From Gulosibacter molinativorax (lineage in GTDB: Bacteria; Actinomycetota; Actinomycetes; Actinomycetales; Microbacteriaceae), in contig NZ_CP028426.1 in assembly GCF_003010915.2 (NCBI RefSeq), positions 2,852,001 through 2,916,000 of the forward strand: a stretch of DNA of 64,000 nt. Reading direction: 5' to 3'. A program made the position numbers and the translations under genes. Position 1 is the stretch's first letter. The number at the start of each line of letters is the position of its first letter. This document shows, piece by piece, positions 1 to 8,530 of this stretch. A model generated the notes under the pieces. It did no database searches and was not told where the DNA came from. It was given only the letters and a program-made list of their open reading frames with translations.

Positions 1-1
1 G

Positions 2-913
2 CGGGGAACCGCGGTGTTTAGTGGCGGCCTGTCGGTCGGGCACTCCTGGAACTCTCCGAGTGGGGGGCTCGTTGTCGGGGAGACTACGAACCGAAGGCCG
101 TCAACATTTAACGGTACGACGTCACATAATGATGCGGCGTGGTTCAATGGCCCAATACGCATGCGGGACGGCGGTTGGTCATCTGAGCCGCCTGAACTGC
201 AGATTGGCGAGCCTGGCGGCTCGATACCATCGTTTTTCAATGGCGATGTTGAACTCAACGGCAATGTTGAGGTGAATGCGACCACTGCCGGGGACAACAT
301 ATTCCGTGTCGGCACGACAGATGCACCAGTGGATTCCCATATCAACGGGCCACTCACGACTCGCGGTGACCTGCGGCATTTGAACTTGATGGAAACTGCC
401 ACTCCGGATGACTACAACATTCTGATGGTGAACGTCAATGGTTTCGTGTTCAAGGGACCGAAGGTTGGCGGTATCGGTACAGGGCCGGGACCGATCGACC
501 CGGGCAATCCTGGCGCTACAGGGCTCGTGAAACCGTTCCCGTGGTCCACGGTCACGTCGGAGTTTGGGCCGCGTGAGTCGCCTGGCGGGATCGGGTCAAC
601 AAATCACCTCGGGATCGATTTCGGGTACTGGCCTGCCACATACGGCGCTGCGATTGGCGCGGTCGGGTCTGGGACGGTCACATTCGCCGGGTGGGCAGGC
701 GGCTACGGCAACGCCGTCAGGATCGACCACGGCGGCGGCATCCACTCGTATTACGCGCACCAGTCGAGCATTGTCGTGTCGGTCGGCCAGACGGTGAACC
801 AGATGCAGACGATCGGCTATATCGGTTCCACGGGCAACTCGACAGGCCCGCACCTGCATCTCGAAATCATTGTCGATGGTGTCGAGCGTAACCCGCGCAA
901 CTATCTCGTCTAG
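2..913 (+). CDS. Phage tail-associated M23 endopeptidase, 5'-partial
   Basis: The reading frame is open from the window edge, so the protein probably starts upstream; the first internal GTG is at 14 and has no visible ribosome binding site. The N-terminal part is rich in Gly and Asn with short FNG/NGN motifs, as in tail fibre or baseplate proteins. The C-terminal third is a peptidase M23 (LytM/lysostaphin) domain: HLGIDFG (H198, D202 counted from the GTG) and HLH at 280-282 are the zinc and catalytic motifs. Such domains cut peptide cross-links in peptidoglycan, and on a phage tail they locally open the wall at infection. The tail role is inferred from the phage neighbours. A hairpin terminator follows. 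Confidence 0.8.
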   Translation, partial: RGTAVFSGGLSVGHSWNSPSGGLVVGETTNRRPSTFNGTTSHNDAAWFNGPIRMRDGGWSSEPPELQIGEPGGSIPSFFNGDVELNGNVEVNATTAGDNIFRVGTTDAPVDSHINGPLTTRGDLRHLNLMETATPDDYNILMVNVNGFVFKGPKVGGIGTGPGPIDPGNPGATGLVKPFPWSTVTSEFGPRESPGGIGSTNHLGIDFGYWPATYGAAIGAVGSGTVTFAGWAGGYGNAVRIDHGGGIHSYYAHQSSIVVSVGQTVNQMQTIGYIGSTGNSTGPHLHLEIIVDGVERNPRNYLV

Positions 914-929
914 CAAGCCCTCACTCGCT

Positions 930-953
930 GCCACCTTCGGGGTGGTTTTTCTC
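930..953 (+). terminator. Rho-independent terminator after the M23 gene
   Basis: A CCACC stem, TTCG loop and GGTGG stem are followed by a run of five T. It lies directly after the M23 gene and before the ribosome binding site of the next phage gene. Confidence 0.7.
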
Positions 954-968
954 GTTAAGGAGACTCTT

Positions 969-1417
969 TTGGTTGTCTATTCCGGTTATGTTGCGACTCC
1001 GGCGAATGAGGTGCATTCGACGTCGCTCAAGCCTCGGTTGGAGGTGCGTTTGTTGGAGGCGTGTCACCACGGGGGACCCTTGTCAATACGGAGACGAAGC
1101 TGGTGGATGTCGCGTCTTCGGGTGCGTATTCGGTGGATTTGATCCCTAGCGAGCAGTTGCGCTCGCGGTCTGGCGCTCTCGCCTTGTACGAGGTTGCCGA
1201 GTCGTGGCTCGGCGAGGGTGGGCAGCCTGTGAAACGGTCGGAGTGGGGCACGTTCTATTTGCGTGCGTCGGGTGGGTCCTTGTCTGATCACGCGCAGTTC
1301 CCTGCCAGGGTTGGCGCGGTTTTCGTGCAGGAGGCTGACCCGGCGACGCAGGGCGCGGTCGCGAGGAACAGTATTTGGTTGCGCCCTTCGACGGGGCAGA
1401 TTCGGAGGATGGACTAA
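969..1417 (+). CDS. Small phage structural protein, apparently split by a -1 frameshift
   Basis: An AAGGAG ribosome binding site lies about 9 bases before a TTG at 969, which opens a frame reading LVVYSGYVATPANEV. A second frame, open from 1010 and carrying most of the product (VNTETKLVDVASSGAY onwards), ends at 1417. The two frames meet at a run of five G at 1071-1075, where a -1 shift would join them into a protein of about 149 residues. Either one G was lost from the run, or the shift is programmed. If only the downstream frame is used, a GTG at 1061 gives 118 residues. The stop overlaps the start of the SGNH gene (TAATG). No function is recognised; position suggests a tail or fibre component. 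Confidence 0.5.
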
Positions 1418-2805
1418 TGCCGTGGACTCTCGTAGGGCAGATCGCGGCGGTGACGGATCAGGACATGGCGTCGAAGCTCTCTGCGCCTACTGCGTCGCGG
1501 TCTGCGGTGGATGCGCGTATTCGTGTCCAGGCTGAGGGCATGGTTGGCGATGTGATCGCGTCGAACCCTGAGGTGACTCAGGCGGTGATCGACGGTATTA
1601 ATGCCGATCCGCTGCTGCTTGGCGAGTTGTCGTATTACAAGGGGCAGGCGACGGCAGATAGCCTCGATTCTCTGCCGGGTGGTACGCATTGGATCTCTAC
1701 CGCAAAGGCGACCGAAATGGGCCTCCCAGCCGCGGGCTCGTTACTGCTCGTTAACCGGGATAGTTCATACAAAACAGCGGTTCTCGTCGCGCTGAACCCG
1801 ACTCGGGTTTGGGCTGCGGATCGTAACGGCGCCGCTGGATGGTCCAGCTTCAGTGAAGTCACATCTCGTGTTCGGCAACTCACCACTGAGAATCTGGATA
1901 CGCTCACGACAACCGGAAGTTTTTACCAGAACTCGCCAACGTTTGCGACAAGCGAACGCAACTACCCGTTCCCAACGATGTGCACCATCGACGTGAAACC
2001 TTGGTCTGCAAACAATGCTCACGTCACTCAGGTCGCGATCCCGGACGCGACGGGCTACAGCGCGTTCGCGATCCGCTCACTGCTACAGGGGACCTGGTCA
2101 GACTGGGACCACTACTTTTCGGACGCGGCGAATGCCCAGAAATATGCGTTGAAGAGTGAGCTCTCGGGTCGTGTCAGCGTATGGGCTGGTGGATCATTCA
2201 TCGTGCTTGGTGATTCGGTCATGGCGAATGGCGCGGCCGCGCTCAATGCTGTCCGTGACGAACTTGGGTTTTCCTCGGTTGAGAACGCAGCAGTAGCGGG
2301 CCGCCCCATGTCGGATGGTTCCGCAAACGGTGTCGGGACAGTAACGACTGCTCTGACGAAAAGCTTTGTTGGTCATGACCTTGCGATTGTCGCGGCGGGC
2401 ACTAATGATTTCCGGCTGGACATGCCGGTCGGAACGCTCGGGCAAATCGGTGACGCATCGTTCGATCGAGCTACGTTCTTGGGCGCCTACCGCACAACGA
2501 TCGAGCACATTCTGACTCAGAACCCGACTATCCGCATCATGCTTTCCACACCGCTGCAGCGCGATAACGCGTCGTATGACGTGAACCACGTCAACGCGGT
2601 GGGGCACAAGCTTTTGGATTATGTCGACGCGGTGAAGGAGGTAGGCGGCCTGTACGGCCTCCCGGTGTACGACGCGTACGCGAACTCGGGGTTCACAAAA
2701 CTCACTCTGGCCACGCTCACCTCGGATGGTCTCCACCCGAACGCGGCTGGGTATGAGCGTCTCGCATCAGCATTCTCTGGGTTCCTCTGGACGGTAGGGA
2801 GTTAG
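1417..2805 (+). CDS. Phage tail protein with C-terminal SGNH/GDSL hydrolase domain
   Basis: The ATG at 1417 overlaps the preceding stop codon and gives 462 residues. The N-terminal half resembles phage receptor-binding or fibre proteins, including a GSFYQNSP / WSDWDHYF-type segment often found in pyocin-knob-like fibre domains. The C-terminal half carries the SGNH hydrolase blocks: GDS at 265-267 (nucleophile Ser267), GTND at 328-331 and D437/H440 in DGLHP. These enzymes remove acyl groups from carbohydrates or lipids. On a tail protein the likely substrate is acetylated cell-surface glycan, which is an inference. The gene lies between two peptidoglycan hydrolases of the same phage. Confidence 0.8.
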   Translation: MPWTLVGQIAAVTDQDMASKLSAPTASRSAVDARIRVQAEGMVGDVIASNPEVTQAVIDGINADPLLLGELSYYKGQATADSLDSLPGGTHWISTAKATEMGLPAAGSLLLVNRDSSYKTAVLVALNPTRVWAADRNGAAGWSSFSEVTSRVRQLTTENLDTLTTTGSFYQNSPTFATSERNYPFPTMCTIDVKPWSANNAHVTQVAIPDATGYSAFAIRSLLQGTWSDWDHYFSDAANAQKYALKSELSGRVSVWAGGSFIVLGDSVMANGAAALNAVRDELGFSSVENAAVAGRPMSDGSANGVGTVTTALTKSFVGHDLAIVAAGTNDFRLDMPVGTLGQIGDASFDRATFLGAYRTTIEHILTQNPTIRIMLSTPLQRDNASYDVNHVNAVGHKLLDYVDAVKEVGGLYGLPVYDAYANSGFTKLTLATLTSDGLHPNAAGYERLASAFSGFLWTVGS

Positions 2806-2937
2806 CCGAGTAAGGCGCAACTTCGCGCACAACCTGATCCACGAGATTTCCAGCCGCCTCTACCGGGGTGGATTTTTCTCCGCCCTTTCGCCAATACCGG
2901 TGGGGGGCTTTTTTATGCCCAAAAGGAGGGCAAAGAA

Positions 2938-4398
2938 ATGGCTTACGAGTACACGAATATTGACGGTCACCGGGTCGAGGTGAACGTTGCAAAAGCGTTC
3001 CGCGAGATGGCCGCAGATTTCCAGAAGGCGACCGGCTATTCCCTGCATGTCTCGGATGGGACGCGCACGTGGGATGAGCAGCTCGACTTCTGGGAGGACT
3101 ACCAGGCAGGCAAGGGGAACCTTGCACTGCATCCGTCGTCACCGTTGGCGTACCACGTGGAGACGAATCCTTCTGGCCCTCGAGCTCTCGACATTCATGA
3201 CAGTGGGGATGACGCGGGCGTGACCGTCGCCGGGAATGTCCGCTCGCACTGGATCAAGGCGAACGCGTCGAAGTACGGTTTCGATCCTGCTGGGTATGGG
3301 TTCTCGCAGGTGGAGCCGTGGCACATCGAGTACCGCGGACAGATCGGCGGGAAGGTCGATACACCGAAGCCCTCGGCGGCGCAGGTGCTTGAAGCTGGCG
3401 GGCTGGTCAACTCGACCATCATCGTGAAGGCTGCGTCTGCGGTCGGCCTGGATCTCGCGATCGCGGCCGCGGTGATTCAGAAAGAGTCCGGCGGTCGCAA
3501 CGTGTTCGGTCACGACGCGGGCGGCGCGTATCACGGCGGCGGCGAGGTCACCGAAGCGAAATACAAAGACTTCATCAAGCAGGTGCGAGGCGGCAAGACA
3601 TCGAACGGCGTCGGCCCTGCACAGATCACGTGGCCAGCGTTCTTCGATGAGATGGAGAAGGCTGGACTCAAGCCGTGGGTGCCGCTGGACAACATGAAGT
3701 ACGGCTTCCGGTTGATGGTGGATTACCTCGGCGGAAAGACCGCTGATGCGGCGATCCGTAACGCTGGCAAGCGCTACAACGGCAATGCCTCGTACGGTGA
3801 CGACCTCCTCGTGAAGGTTCGGGAGTGGCGTCAGCGACTCGCGGGCCGGAACGTTTCGTCGGCGCCGGCGAAGGGCGACGAGCGCATGGCGTCGCGCCAG
3901 CGGTTCCTCAAGCACGATCGCGGCGAGGACATCACGGTGGACGGCTGGGACGGTCCCGAGACTCAGGCTGCGGTGAAGCGTTACCAGCAATTCCTTGGCG
4001 TGACCGCGGACGGTATCTGGGGCGACGCGACCGAGGCCGCGCACCTGGTGTTCAAGCAGACCGGGAAGAGTCCGAAGGCCGCGGCGTCGAAGACCTCGGC
4101 GAACAACCCATTCGGAATCCCCGACGTGCGGGGTCTGCAGAAGATAGCGCGCGAGCGCGGGTACACCGGCAAGATCGACAATATCTGGGGTAGCGGATCG
4201 GCGTACGGTTTCGCGCGGTTCCTCCGTCAGGATTGGGGTTACCCGGCGAATCAGAACGACGTGCTCGGCCCGGTCATGTGGGCGAGCATCGCGCGCTGGC
4301 TCCGTGGCCGGTGGGGCTACGTCGGGAATGATGTTCCCGGCCCGGTGATGCGTGCCGCGCTCACGCGCGCGAACGACGCGAACAAGCGGGAACTCTGA
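2938..4398 (+). CDS. Phage endolysin: M15-type peptidase, lysozyme-like domain and C-terminal wall-binding region
   Basis: A strong AAAAGGAGG ribosome binding site precedes the ATG; the product is 486 residues. Residues about 1-135 look like a VanY/M15 D,D-carboxypeptidase, with H73, D85 and H129 (EPWHIEY) as likely zinc ligands. Residues about 150-300 form a lysozyme/transglycosylase-like domain with Glu183 in IQKESGG and a GVGPAQIT block. After a short linker come one clear peptidoglycan-binding domain 1 (about 320-375, with VTADGIWGDAT) and a final Trp-rich domain of repeated LRGRWGYV-like units. Two catalytic activities in one lysin are common in actinophages. The stop overlaps the next gene (TGATG), and holin-like genes follow, forming a lysis cassette. 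Confidence 0.85.
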   Translation: MAYEYTNIDGHRVEVNVAKAFREMAADFQKATGYSLHVSDGTRTWDEQLDFWEDYQAGKGNLALHPSSPLAYHVETNPSGPRALDIHDSGDDAGVTVAGNVRSHWIKANASKYGFDPAGYGFSQVEPWHIEYRGQIGGKVDTPKPSAAQVLEAGGLVNSTIIVKAASAVGLDLAIAAAVIQKESGGRNVFGHDAGGAYHGGGEVTEAKYKDFIKQVRGGKTSNGVGPAQITWPAFFDEMEKAGLKPWVPLDNMKYGFRLMVDYLGGKTADAAIRNAGKRYNGNASYGDDLLVKVREWRQRLAGRNVSSAPAKGDERMASRQRFLKHDRGEDITVDGWDGPETQAAVKRYQQFLGVTADGIWGDATEAAHLVFKQTGKSPKAAASKTSANNPFGIPDVRGLQKIARERGYTGKIDNIWGSGSAYGFARFLRQDWGYPANQNDVLGPVMWASIARWLRGRWGYVGNDVPGPVMRAALTRANDANKREL

Positions 4399-4820
4399 TG
4401 TTGCGCGCGCTGAGGTATTGGTTTTATGACCCGCCCCAGTGGCGGCCCGTCGTGTTGCTCGGCTATGTGGTCGCGTTTGCGATGGGCATGGTGACATTGA
4501 TTGCCCCGCCGTTGACGATCGCCGGGCAGCTCGGGCACGTGCTCACGACGATCTGGGCGTGCCTGCTAATCGCAGGGAGCCTGCTCGCGGCGTGCACGGT
4601 CTATTCGGACTGGTGGTGGCTCGAGCGGCTGGGGATCAAGATCGCCGCGCTCGGCCTCGGCGTGTATCTCGGCGTCGTCGTCTACCTGTGGGGGTTCGAA
4701 GCCGGGAATCGCGGCACACAGTTTTTCGGGCTCACGCTCGGCCTGTGTTTCTTCCTGCTCCGCTTTCTACAGATTCAGGCTTGGGATTACCGCCCACGGA
4801 GACTCGACCGAGAGGACTAG
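4398..4820 (+). CDS. Phage membrane protein of the lysis cassette
   Basis: The ATG overlaps the endolysin stop (TGATG), implying coupled translation. The 140-residue product has about four hydrophobic segments (roughly residues 18-36, 44-66, 76-96 and 104-120), short charged termini and no signal peptide. The position between endolysin and holin suggests a role in lysis or membrane anchoring, perhaps as an extra holin or antiholin. No family is recognised with confidence. Confidence 0.7.
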   Translation: MLRALRYWFYDPPQWRPVVLLGYVVAFAMGMVTLIAPPLTIAGQLGHVLTTIWACLLIAGSLLAACTVYSDWWWLERLGIKIAALGLGVYLGVVVYLWGFEAGNRGTQFFGLTLGLCFFLLRFLQIQAWDYRPRRLDRED

Positions 4821-4823
4821 GGC

Positions 4824-5114
4824 GTGACTGCGGGAGAGATTGCGGCAATCATCACCGCCCTTGGACTCGGGGCGATCATCAAAGACATCTCCACGTGGGC
4901 CTACCGGGCTGTGACTGGCCGGGAGGGGAAACGGCGCGACGATTCTCAGAAAGCGTGGGATGCGTTCGATAGGGAGTCGAAGCATCGGCGCATCATCACG
5001 TCGCATGCGGCGCGTCTCGAAATCATGCTCATCCGTGCACCGTGCGTGGATGAGAAGGATATCCCACCGTGGCCCTCAGCAGGGGGCACGGGAGAAATAC
5101 GGACTAAGGAATAG
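4824..5114 (+). CDS. Small phage protein with an N-terminal membrane segment
   Basis: A GTG start three bases after the upstream stop gives 96 residues. Residues about 4-22 (IAAIITALGLGAIIKDI) are hydrophobic and could anchor the protein. The remainder is charged and helical, with Arg/Lys-rich stretches. It is tightly packed between the four-helix membrane protein and the holin, so it probably belongs to the lysis operon. No homologous family is recognised. Confidence 0.6.
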   Translation: MTAGEIAAIITALGLGAIIKDISTWAYRAVTGREGKRRDDSQKAWDAFDRESKHRRIITSHAARLEIMLIRAPCVDEKDIPPWPSAGGTGEIRTKE

Positions 5115-5117
5115 ATC

Positions 5118-5366
5118 ATGAAAATCTTCTCGAAAGACTTCCTCCGGGGCGCAATCGACAGAGCGATCAAAACTGCCGCGCAGGTGCTTCTTGCGGTGCT
5201 CCTCACGTCGGCGGGGAGTGACCTGGTGCCGACGGCTGGCATCCTCGAAATCGACTGGCTTGGCGGGCTCTCGATCACGGCGCTCGCTGTCGTGATCAGT
5301 CTGCTCACGTCGATCAGTGACCCGGAATCGACGGCACAGTCAGCCCGATCACTGCCCTCTCACTGA
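5118..5366 (+). CDS. Phage holin, r1t type
   Basis: The product of 82 residues begins MKIFSKDFLRGAIDRAIKTA, the usual opening of the r1t-holin family, followed by a first hydrophobic helix (AQVLLAVLLTSAG), a short loop with DWLGGLS and a second helix (ITALAVVISLLTS). Holins of this type assemble in the cytoplasmic membrane and release the endolysin at a set time. The gene ends the lysis cassette and is followed by a strong terminator. Confidence 0.8.
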   Translation: MKIFSKDFLRGAIDRAIKTAAQVLLAVLLTSAGSDLVPTAGILEIDWLGGLSITALAVVISLLTSISDPESTAQSARSLPSH

Positions 5367-5380
5367 ACGTCACTCAACCT

Positions 5381-5425
5381 CACTGCCCCGCTCTCTGGCA
5401 TCACGCCGGAGGGCGGGGTTTTTCG
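5381..5425 (+). terminator. Terminator of the lysis operon
   Basis: CCCCGC and GCGGGG arms flank an internal CTCTGGC/GCCGGAG-like pairing and are followed by TTTTT. It lies between the holin (+) and the convergent small ORF (-). Confidence 0.75.
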
Positions 5426-5431
5426 TTTTCC

Positions 5432-5593
5432 CTACCGCTCCGCGCCAACCTCGTAGAGATGCTCGTGGTAATCATCCACAGCCTTCGCCCGCGCGCCCTT
5501 GAAGCCCCGGACCGGCCCGCGCCAACCGCACGAGCAGACGGCCAGCCAAGAGCCCGCGAAATTACCTTTGATCGCTTTCGCCTTGTGAGACAT
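5432..5593 (-). CDS. Small prophage protein with a Cys pair (zinc-ribbon-like)
   Basis: An AGGA ribosome binding site lies 7-8 bases before the ATG at 5593, giving 53 residues. The sequence contains CSCGWRG at about 20-26, typical of small phage proteins with half of a zinc knuckle, and a charged C-terminal helix (AKAVDDYHEHLYEV). It lies just downstream of the integrase on the same strand and may be co-transcribed with it. Function unknown; it could be a small regulator or excision accessory protein. Confidence 0.55.
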   Translation of the reverse strand: MSHKAKAIKGNFAGSWLAVCSCGWRGPVRGFKGARAKAVDDYHEHLYEVGAER

Positions 5594-5606
5594 GGGGGAG
5601 TCCTTT

Positions 5607-6440
5607 CTATGCGGCGCGTGGGAGTGACTGGACGACGGCTCGCGCGCGGGAGCGGTCGGGCGCGATGTAGACGCGGGTGGTTGCGGGTGACGCGTGCCCC
5701 AGGAGGTCTTGCACGACGAGGAGATCTCCGCTGGCTCGGTGTGCGTTCGTCGCGAACCTGTGCCTGCCGGAGTGGAGTGTCCATTCGCCGGGGAGTGCGT
5801 TGGCTGCGAGCTTGCCGACATAGCGGGGTGAGAGGTGCCCGTTGTCGCGGCCGGGGAAGAAATAGCCTTCGGGGAGTTGCCGGAGTTCGCTGGCGAGGTC
5901 GTCGGAGAGTGGCACGATGCGGTCTTTGCCACCTTTGCCGTGGACGACGATCGAGTGGCCGTCGAGGTCGGGGATGAGGTCTCGGGTGTGTGCTTGTGCG
6001 ATTTCGGCGCGGCGCATACCAACTTCGGCGGCGAGGGTGAGGATGAGCGCGGTGCGGGCGTTACTGCTGGCAATGCCGAGGCTGAGGGGCGCGGCTGGGA
6101 TTGGCCGTGGCTGGGGTGGTGCGGGCTTGACTGCGGGGAGCACGGCGGCGGCGTTGACGTCCGTGCGGCCCGTGGCGACTGCCCATGCCCAGAATGACCG
6201 GTAGGTGGTGCGGCGGCCGCGGCGGGTCTCGCGTGCCCATGTGCGGGTGGAGAACCATGCGAGGAGTTGTTCGGGTTCGATGTCCCAGGGGCTGGTTTTC
6301 ATGGCCCTGGCGAGTTGCCGCAAATGTTGTTCACGTGTCGCGCAGGTCGTCAGGGGTGCTCCGCTGGCGCGCTCGTGTTGGAGGTACAGGTGGATTGCGG
6401 TTTCCCATTCGGCGGGGACCGGCCATTTTTCGAGACTCAT
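5607..6440 (-). CDS. int: Tyrosine recombinase, phage integrase
   Basis: The protein of about 277 residues has a SAM-like N-terminal core-binding domain (about 10-100) and a catalytic domain holding all conserved residues: Arg in GMRRAEI (143/144), Lys172 in GKGGKDR, H223 and R226 in HSGRHR, H249 in LGHAS and nucleophile Tyr258 in TTRVYIAP. It inserts phage DNA by recombination between attP and attB. The start is uncertain: ATG 6440 and ATG 6464 (eight residues longer) both lack a strong ribosome binding site. The frame stays open further upstream but that part runs through the att region and is unlikely to be coding. The gene sits about 120 bases from the tRNA fragment at 6559. Confidence 0.9.
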   Translation of the reverse strand: MSLEKWPVPAEWETAIHLYLQHERASGAPLTTCATREQHLRQLARAMKTSPWDIEPEQLLAWFSTRTWARETRRGRRTTYRSFWAWAVATGRTDVNAAAVLPAVKPAPPQPRPIPAAPLSLGIASSNARTALILTLAAEVGMRRAEIAQAHTRDLIPDLDGHSIVVHGKGGKDRIVPLSDDLASELRQLPEGYFFPGRDNGHLSPRYVGKLAANALPGEWTLHSGRHRFATNAHRASGDLLVVQDLLGHASPATTRVYIAPDRSRARAVVQSLPRAA

Positions 6441-6558
6441 GCTCGAAATTATGTGCCTGGTCATGAGGCGCGGGGGAACAGGGTGATGACGGGGTTGGGG
6501 TTGTCGATCTCGGGTGCGTCGGTGTTGTTTTGTGTGATATCGACTACAGAACAGAAGG

Positions 6559-6585
6559 TTGGGGGTTCGAGTCCCTCCAGGCGCA
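6559..6585 (+). other. Prophage attachment site: 3' end of a tRNA gene
   Basis: The segment folds as a T-arm (GGGGG, loop TTCGAGT, CCCTC), then the 3' acceptor strand CAGGCGC and discriminator A. The matching 5' acceptor GCGCCTG is absent in the preceding 100 bases, so this is only the tRNA 3' part. It lies next to the integrase, as expected for the att copy left opposite the intact tRNA when a tyrosine integrase uses a tRNA 3' end. The full tRNA should lie left of this window. Amino-acid identity cannot be read. Confidence 0.75.
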
Positions 6586-6626
6586 CGTATCTCGTAGAGA
6601 TAAGAATTCTGTGTGGAGACAGAACT

Positions 6627-6663
6627 GAACGGCTCGCAGCGTGTGAAACGCGGCGGGCCGTTT
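6627..6663 (+). terminator. Hairpin downstream of the tRNA fragment
   Basis: A 10-bp stem (AACGGCTCGC paired with GCGGGCCGTT, one G-T wobble) follows the att site by about 40 bases and ends in TTTCTGG. It is probably the original terminator of the tRNA gene, displaced with the chromosomal flank. Confidence 0.5.
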
Positions 6664-6702
6664 CTGGTTCCAGGGCAGCTTCTTGGTGTCCGGGTTCCTC
6701 CG

Positions 6703-8400
6703 TTACTTAACGCTGCGCAGTCCGGCCGCATCCAACGCTCTCATGAGCGCCGGTCGACGGCGGTATGTATCTCGGATCTCGGCGATCAGCGAGTCGATCT
6801 CCTTTTCCGCACCGACGGCAGCGTAGCCGTCGCGCATCCGTCGCAGGACATTCGCGACCTCGGGGTAGACCTGCGTATTGGCCTGCGGCAGGAGCTGGTT
6901 CAGGTAAGGGCGGTAAAGGTCTGCGGCTTCGCGAGGCTTTTCGGATGCGCTGGCCTCGGCGAGCTTGCGCCACGCGTGCCGGGATCCCCAACGTCCATGA
7001 GCCATCCACGCCTGCTCGATATCGTCGTCGGCGAGCGCAATCTCGATTGCCGCATCGCCGTTGCCTTCGCGGTCGGCATACGCTTCGACTGACTCGCGCG
7101 CCCAAGCTCGCTCAGTCTGATCGACGCCGAGCCGATCGGCGTACCGGATCAGCGAGCCAAACAGTGAAACGCTCGGCCGAGCAGCAAACAGTGCGTGTAT
7201 CAAGTCCAGCGCATCTTCCTGCCGTCCTGCGGAATGAAGCCAATCGACGACCTCGTCGATACCGAGCCAAAAGCTGCTGGGTTCCTTCAGCGTGATCTTG
7301 CCTGCGGCAACCGCACGGTCGAGCCATACCATCGACTCACTGAGACGGTTCGCTTCGCGCAGTCTCAAAACAATTTCGCGGTAATAGATGTATTCGCCAG
7401 TACCGAGTATCTCCACCGCTCGGTCGAGGTCGTGATCGTGATCGGCGAGTTCCAGGAGAACGGTCCGGCGGTCGAATTCCGAGGTCTCTGGATCAGCCGC
7501 ATACTTTTCGATGCCCTGGCGATATGTGCTGAGCCCAATCTCATCAAACGCGTCGACATAAAGTGAAAGAGGCGTCTCTGGCCAGCCGGGTGAAGTCCGG
7601 CGGTACGACACGAGCCAGTGTGCGAGTTTTTTCGGGTCAGGCGTCCCTTCGGCACAGGCTCTCGCGTGTAGCCCTACCGCGCGACTTAGTGCGTCGCCAA
7701 TACCGCCGTTCGAGTCATCGGCGCTCTCGGAGATAGTGCGGGCGCGCTTCAGTACGTATTCGAGCGCGGGGCGGAGAACATCGGCTGGGCTGGCCTCATC
7801 ATTTCTGCCAGGCGCAGAATCCAATATCGTTTCGTATTCATCGAGAATCGCTTCGATCTCGTATGCGACGTCGGAGGATCGTCGATAGTCAAGGTACCCA
7901 CGGAACGCGAGCCTTGCTTTGGCGTCCTCGATGTAAGGCTGTTCCGCGCTCGTGGTGTCGCCGACCGAGACGGCGGCTCTCATCTCGAGAATGAGTAGTC
8001 CAACATCGCTGAGCGAAGCGAGCTCATGCACCAGCTCCACGAGGCGCTCTCGGGAGAGCTCTGCCAGCCACGAGACGATCTGGACTTGTGCCGTCTCAGA
8101 AATCGATCGCGCGCCGTCCTCGTTAACGGGCGCGCCTCCGCTCGCGTTGAGCACGGCCAAACCGAGTGCGGTGAGGTGCTTACAAAAATACCCCTTCGCA
8201 TTGAACGGGCAGGTACACGAACCGGTCAGCTCATCCGCCCAATCGAGGTGGCACGTGTAGACCTGCCGGACGCCGATGGTTGCCATTGCACTTTTCGCGC
8301 TACTCCGCAGGCCGAACACATAAGGCACGTACTCGACGCCGCGATCGAAGATGGTGTCGCCAGCCGCCTCGAGCAGCGAATCCGCGGTAAGAGAGTTCAT
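6703..8400 (-). CDS. SWIM zinc-finger domain protein
   Basis: A product of 565 residues. The zinc-binding SWIM signature CxCx8CxH is at residues 62-75 (C62, C64, C73, H75), after a short beta-rich lead. The remaining 450 residues are predicted all-helical and Leu/Ala-rich, with TPR-like pairs of helices, as in many actinobacterial SWIM proteins. SWIM domains bind DNA or proteins; the precise role of this family is not established. The gene lies between the prophage attachment site and an IS21 element and reads toward the prophage. The ATG at 8400 is the first good start; about 80 bases of upstream DNA remain before the insertion sequence. Confidence 0.8.
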   Translation of the reverse strand: MNSLTADSLLEAAGDTIFDRGVEYVPYVFGLRSSAKSAMATIGVRQVYTCHLDWADELTGSCTCPFNAKGYFCKHLTALGLAVLNASGGAPVNEDGARSISETAQVQIVSWLAELSRERLVELVHELASLSDVGLLILEMRAAVSVGDTTSAEQPYIEDAKARLAFRGYLDYRRSSDVAYEIEAILDEYETILDSAPGRNDEASPADVLRPALEYVLKRARTISESADDSNGGIGDALSRAVGLHARACAEGTPDPKKLAHWLVSYRRTSPGWPETPLSLYVDAFDEIGLSTYRQGIEKYAADPETSEFDRRTVLLELADHDHDLDRAVEILGTGEYIYYREIVLRLREANRLSESMVWLDRAVAAGKITLKEPSSFWLGIDEVVDWLHSAGRQEDALDLIHALFAARPSVSLFGSLIRYADRLGVDQTERAWARESVEAYADREGNGDAAIEIALADDDIEQAWMAHGRWGSRHAWRKLAEASASEKPREAADLYRPYLNQLLPQANTQVYPEVANVLRRMRDGYAAVGAEKEIDSLIAEIRDTYRRRPALMRALDAAGLRSVK

Positions 8401-8530
8401 GGGCCTGTCCTCCGGTCCGGACCGATATTACCGGGGGCTGAATGACTGCTGGAGGTTCGCGGGTCCGTTAGGGGAGACTTGTCATTCATCTGATCTCTGA
8501 CGATGCAATGGCGATAGCGGTTCCTTTGTG

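Noticed and set aside
2855..2925. Terminator between the SGNH and endolysin genes
   Set aside because: T-runs and GGTGG/CCGCC segments are present but no stable continuous stem can be drawn.
3139..4497. Long minus-strand open frame of 452 codons opposite the endolysin gene
   Set aside because: Arg/His-rich low-quality composition and no family motif; it mirrors the well-supported endolysin frame and is a GC-rich shadow.
5459..6197. Plus-strand open frames opposite the integrase
   Set aside because: They lack ribosome binding sites and domain motifs; the integrase on the other strand has all its catalytic residues.
6500..6585. A complete tRNA gene at the attachment site
   Set aside because: No 5' acceptor strand, D-arm or anticodon arm that pairs can be built upstream of the T-arm; only the 3' portion is present.
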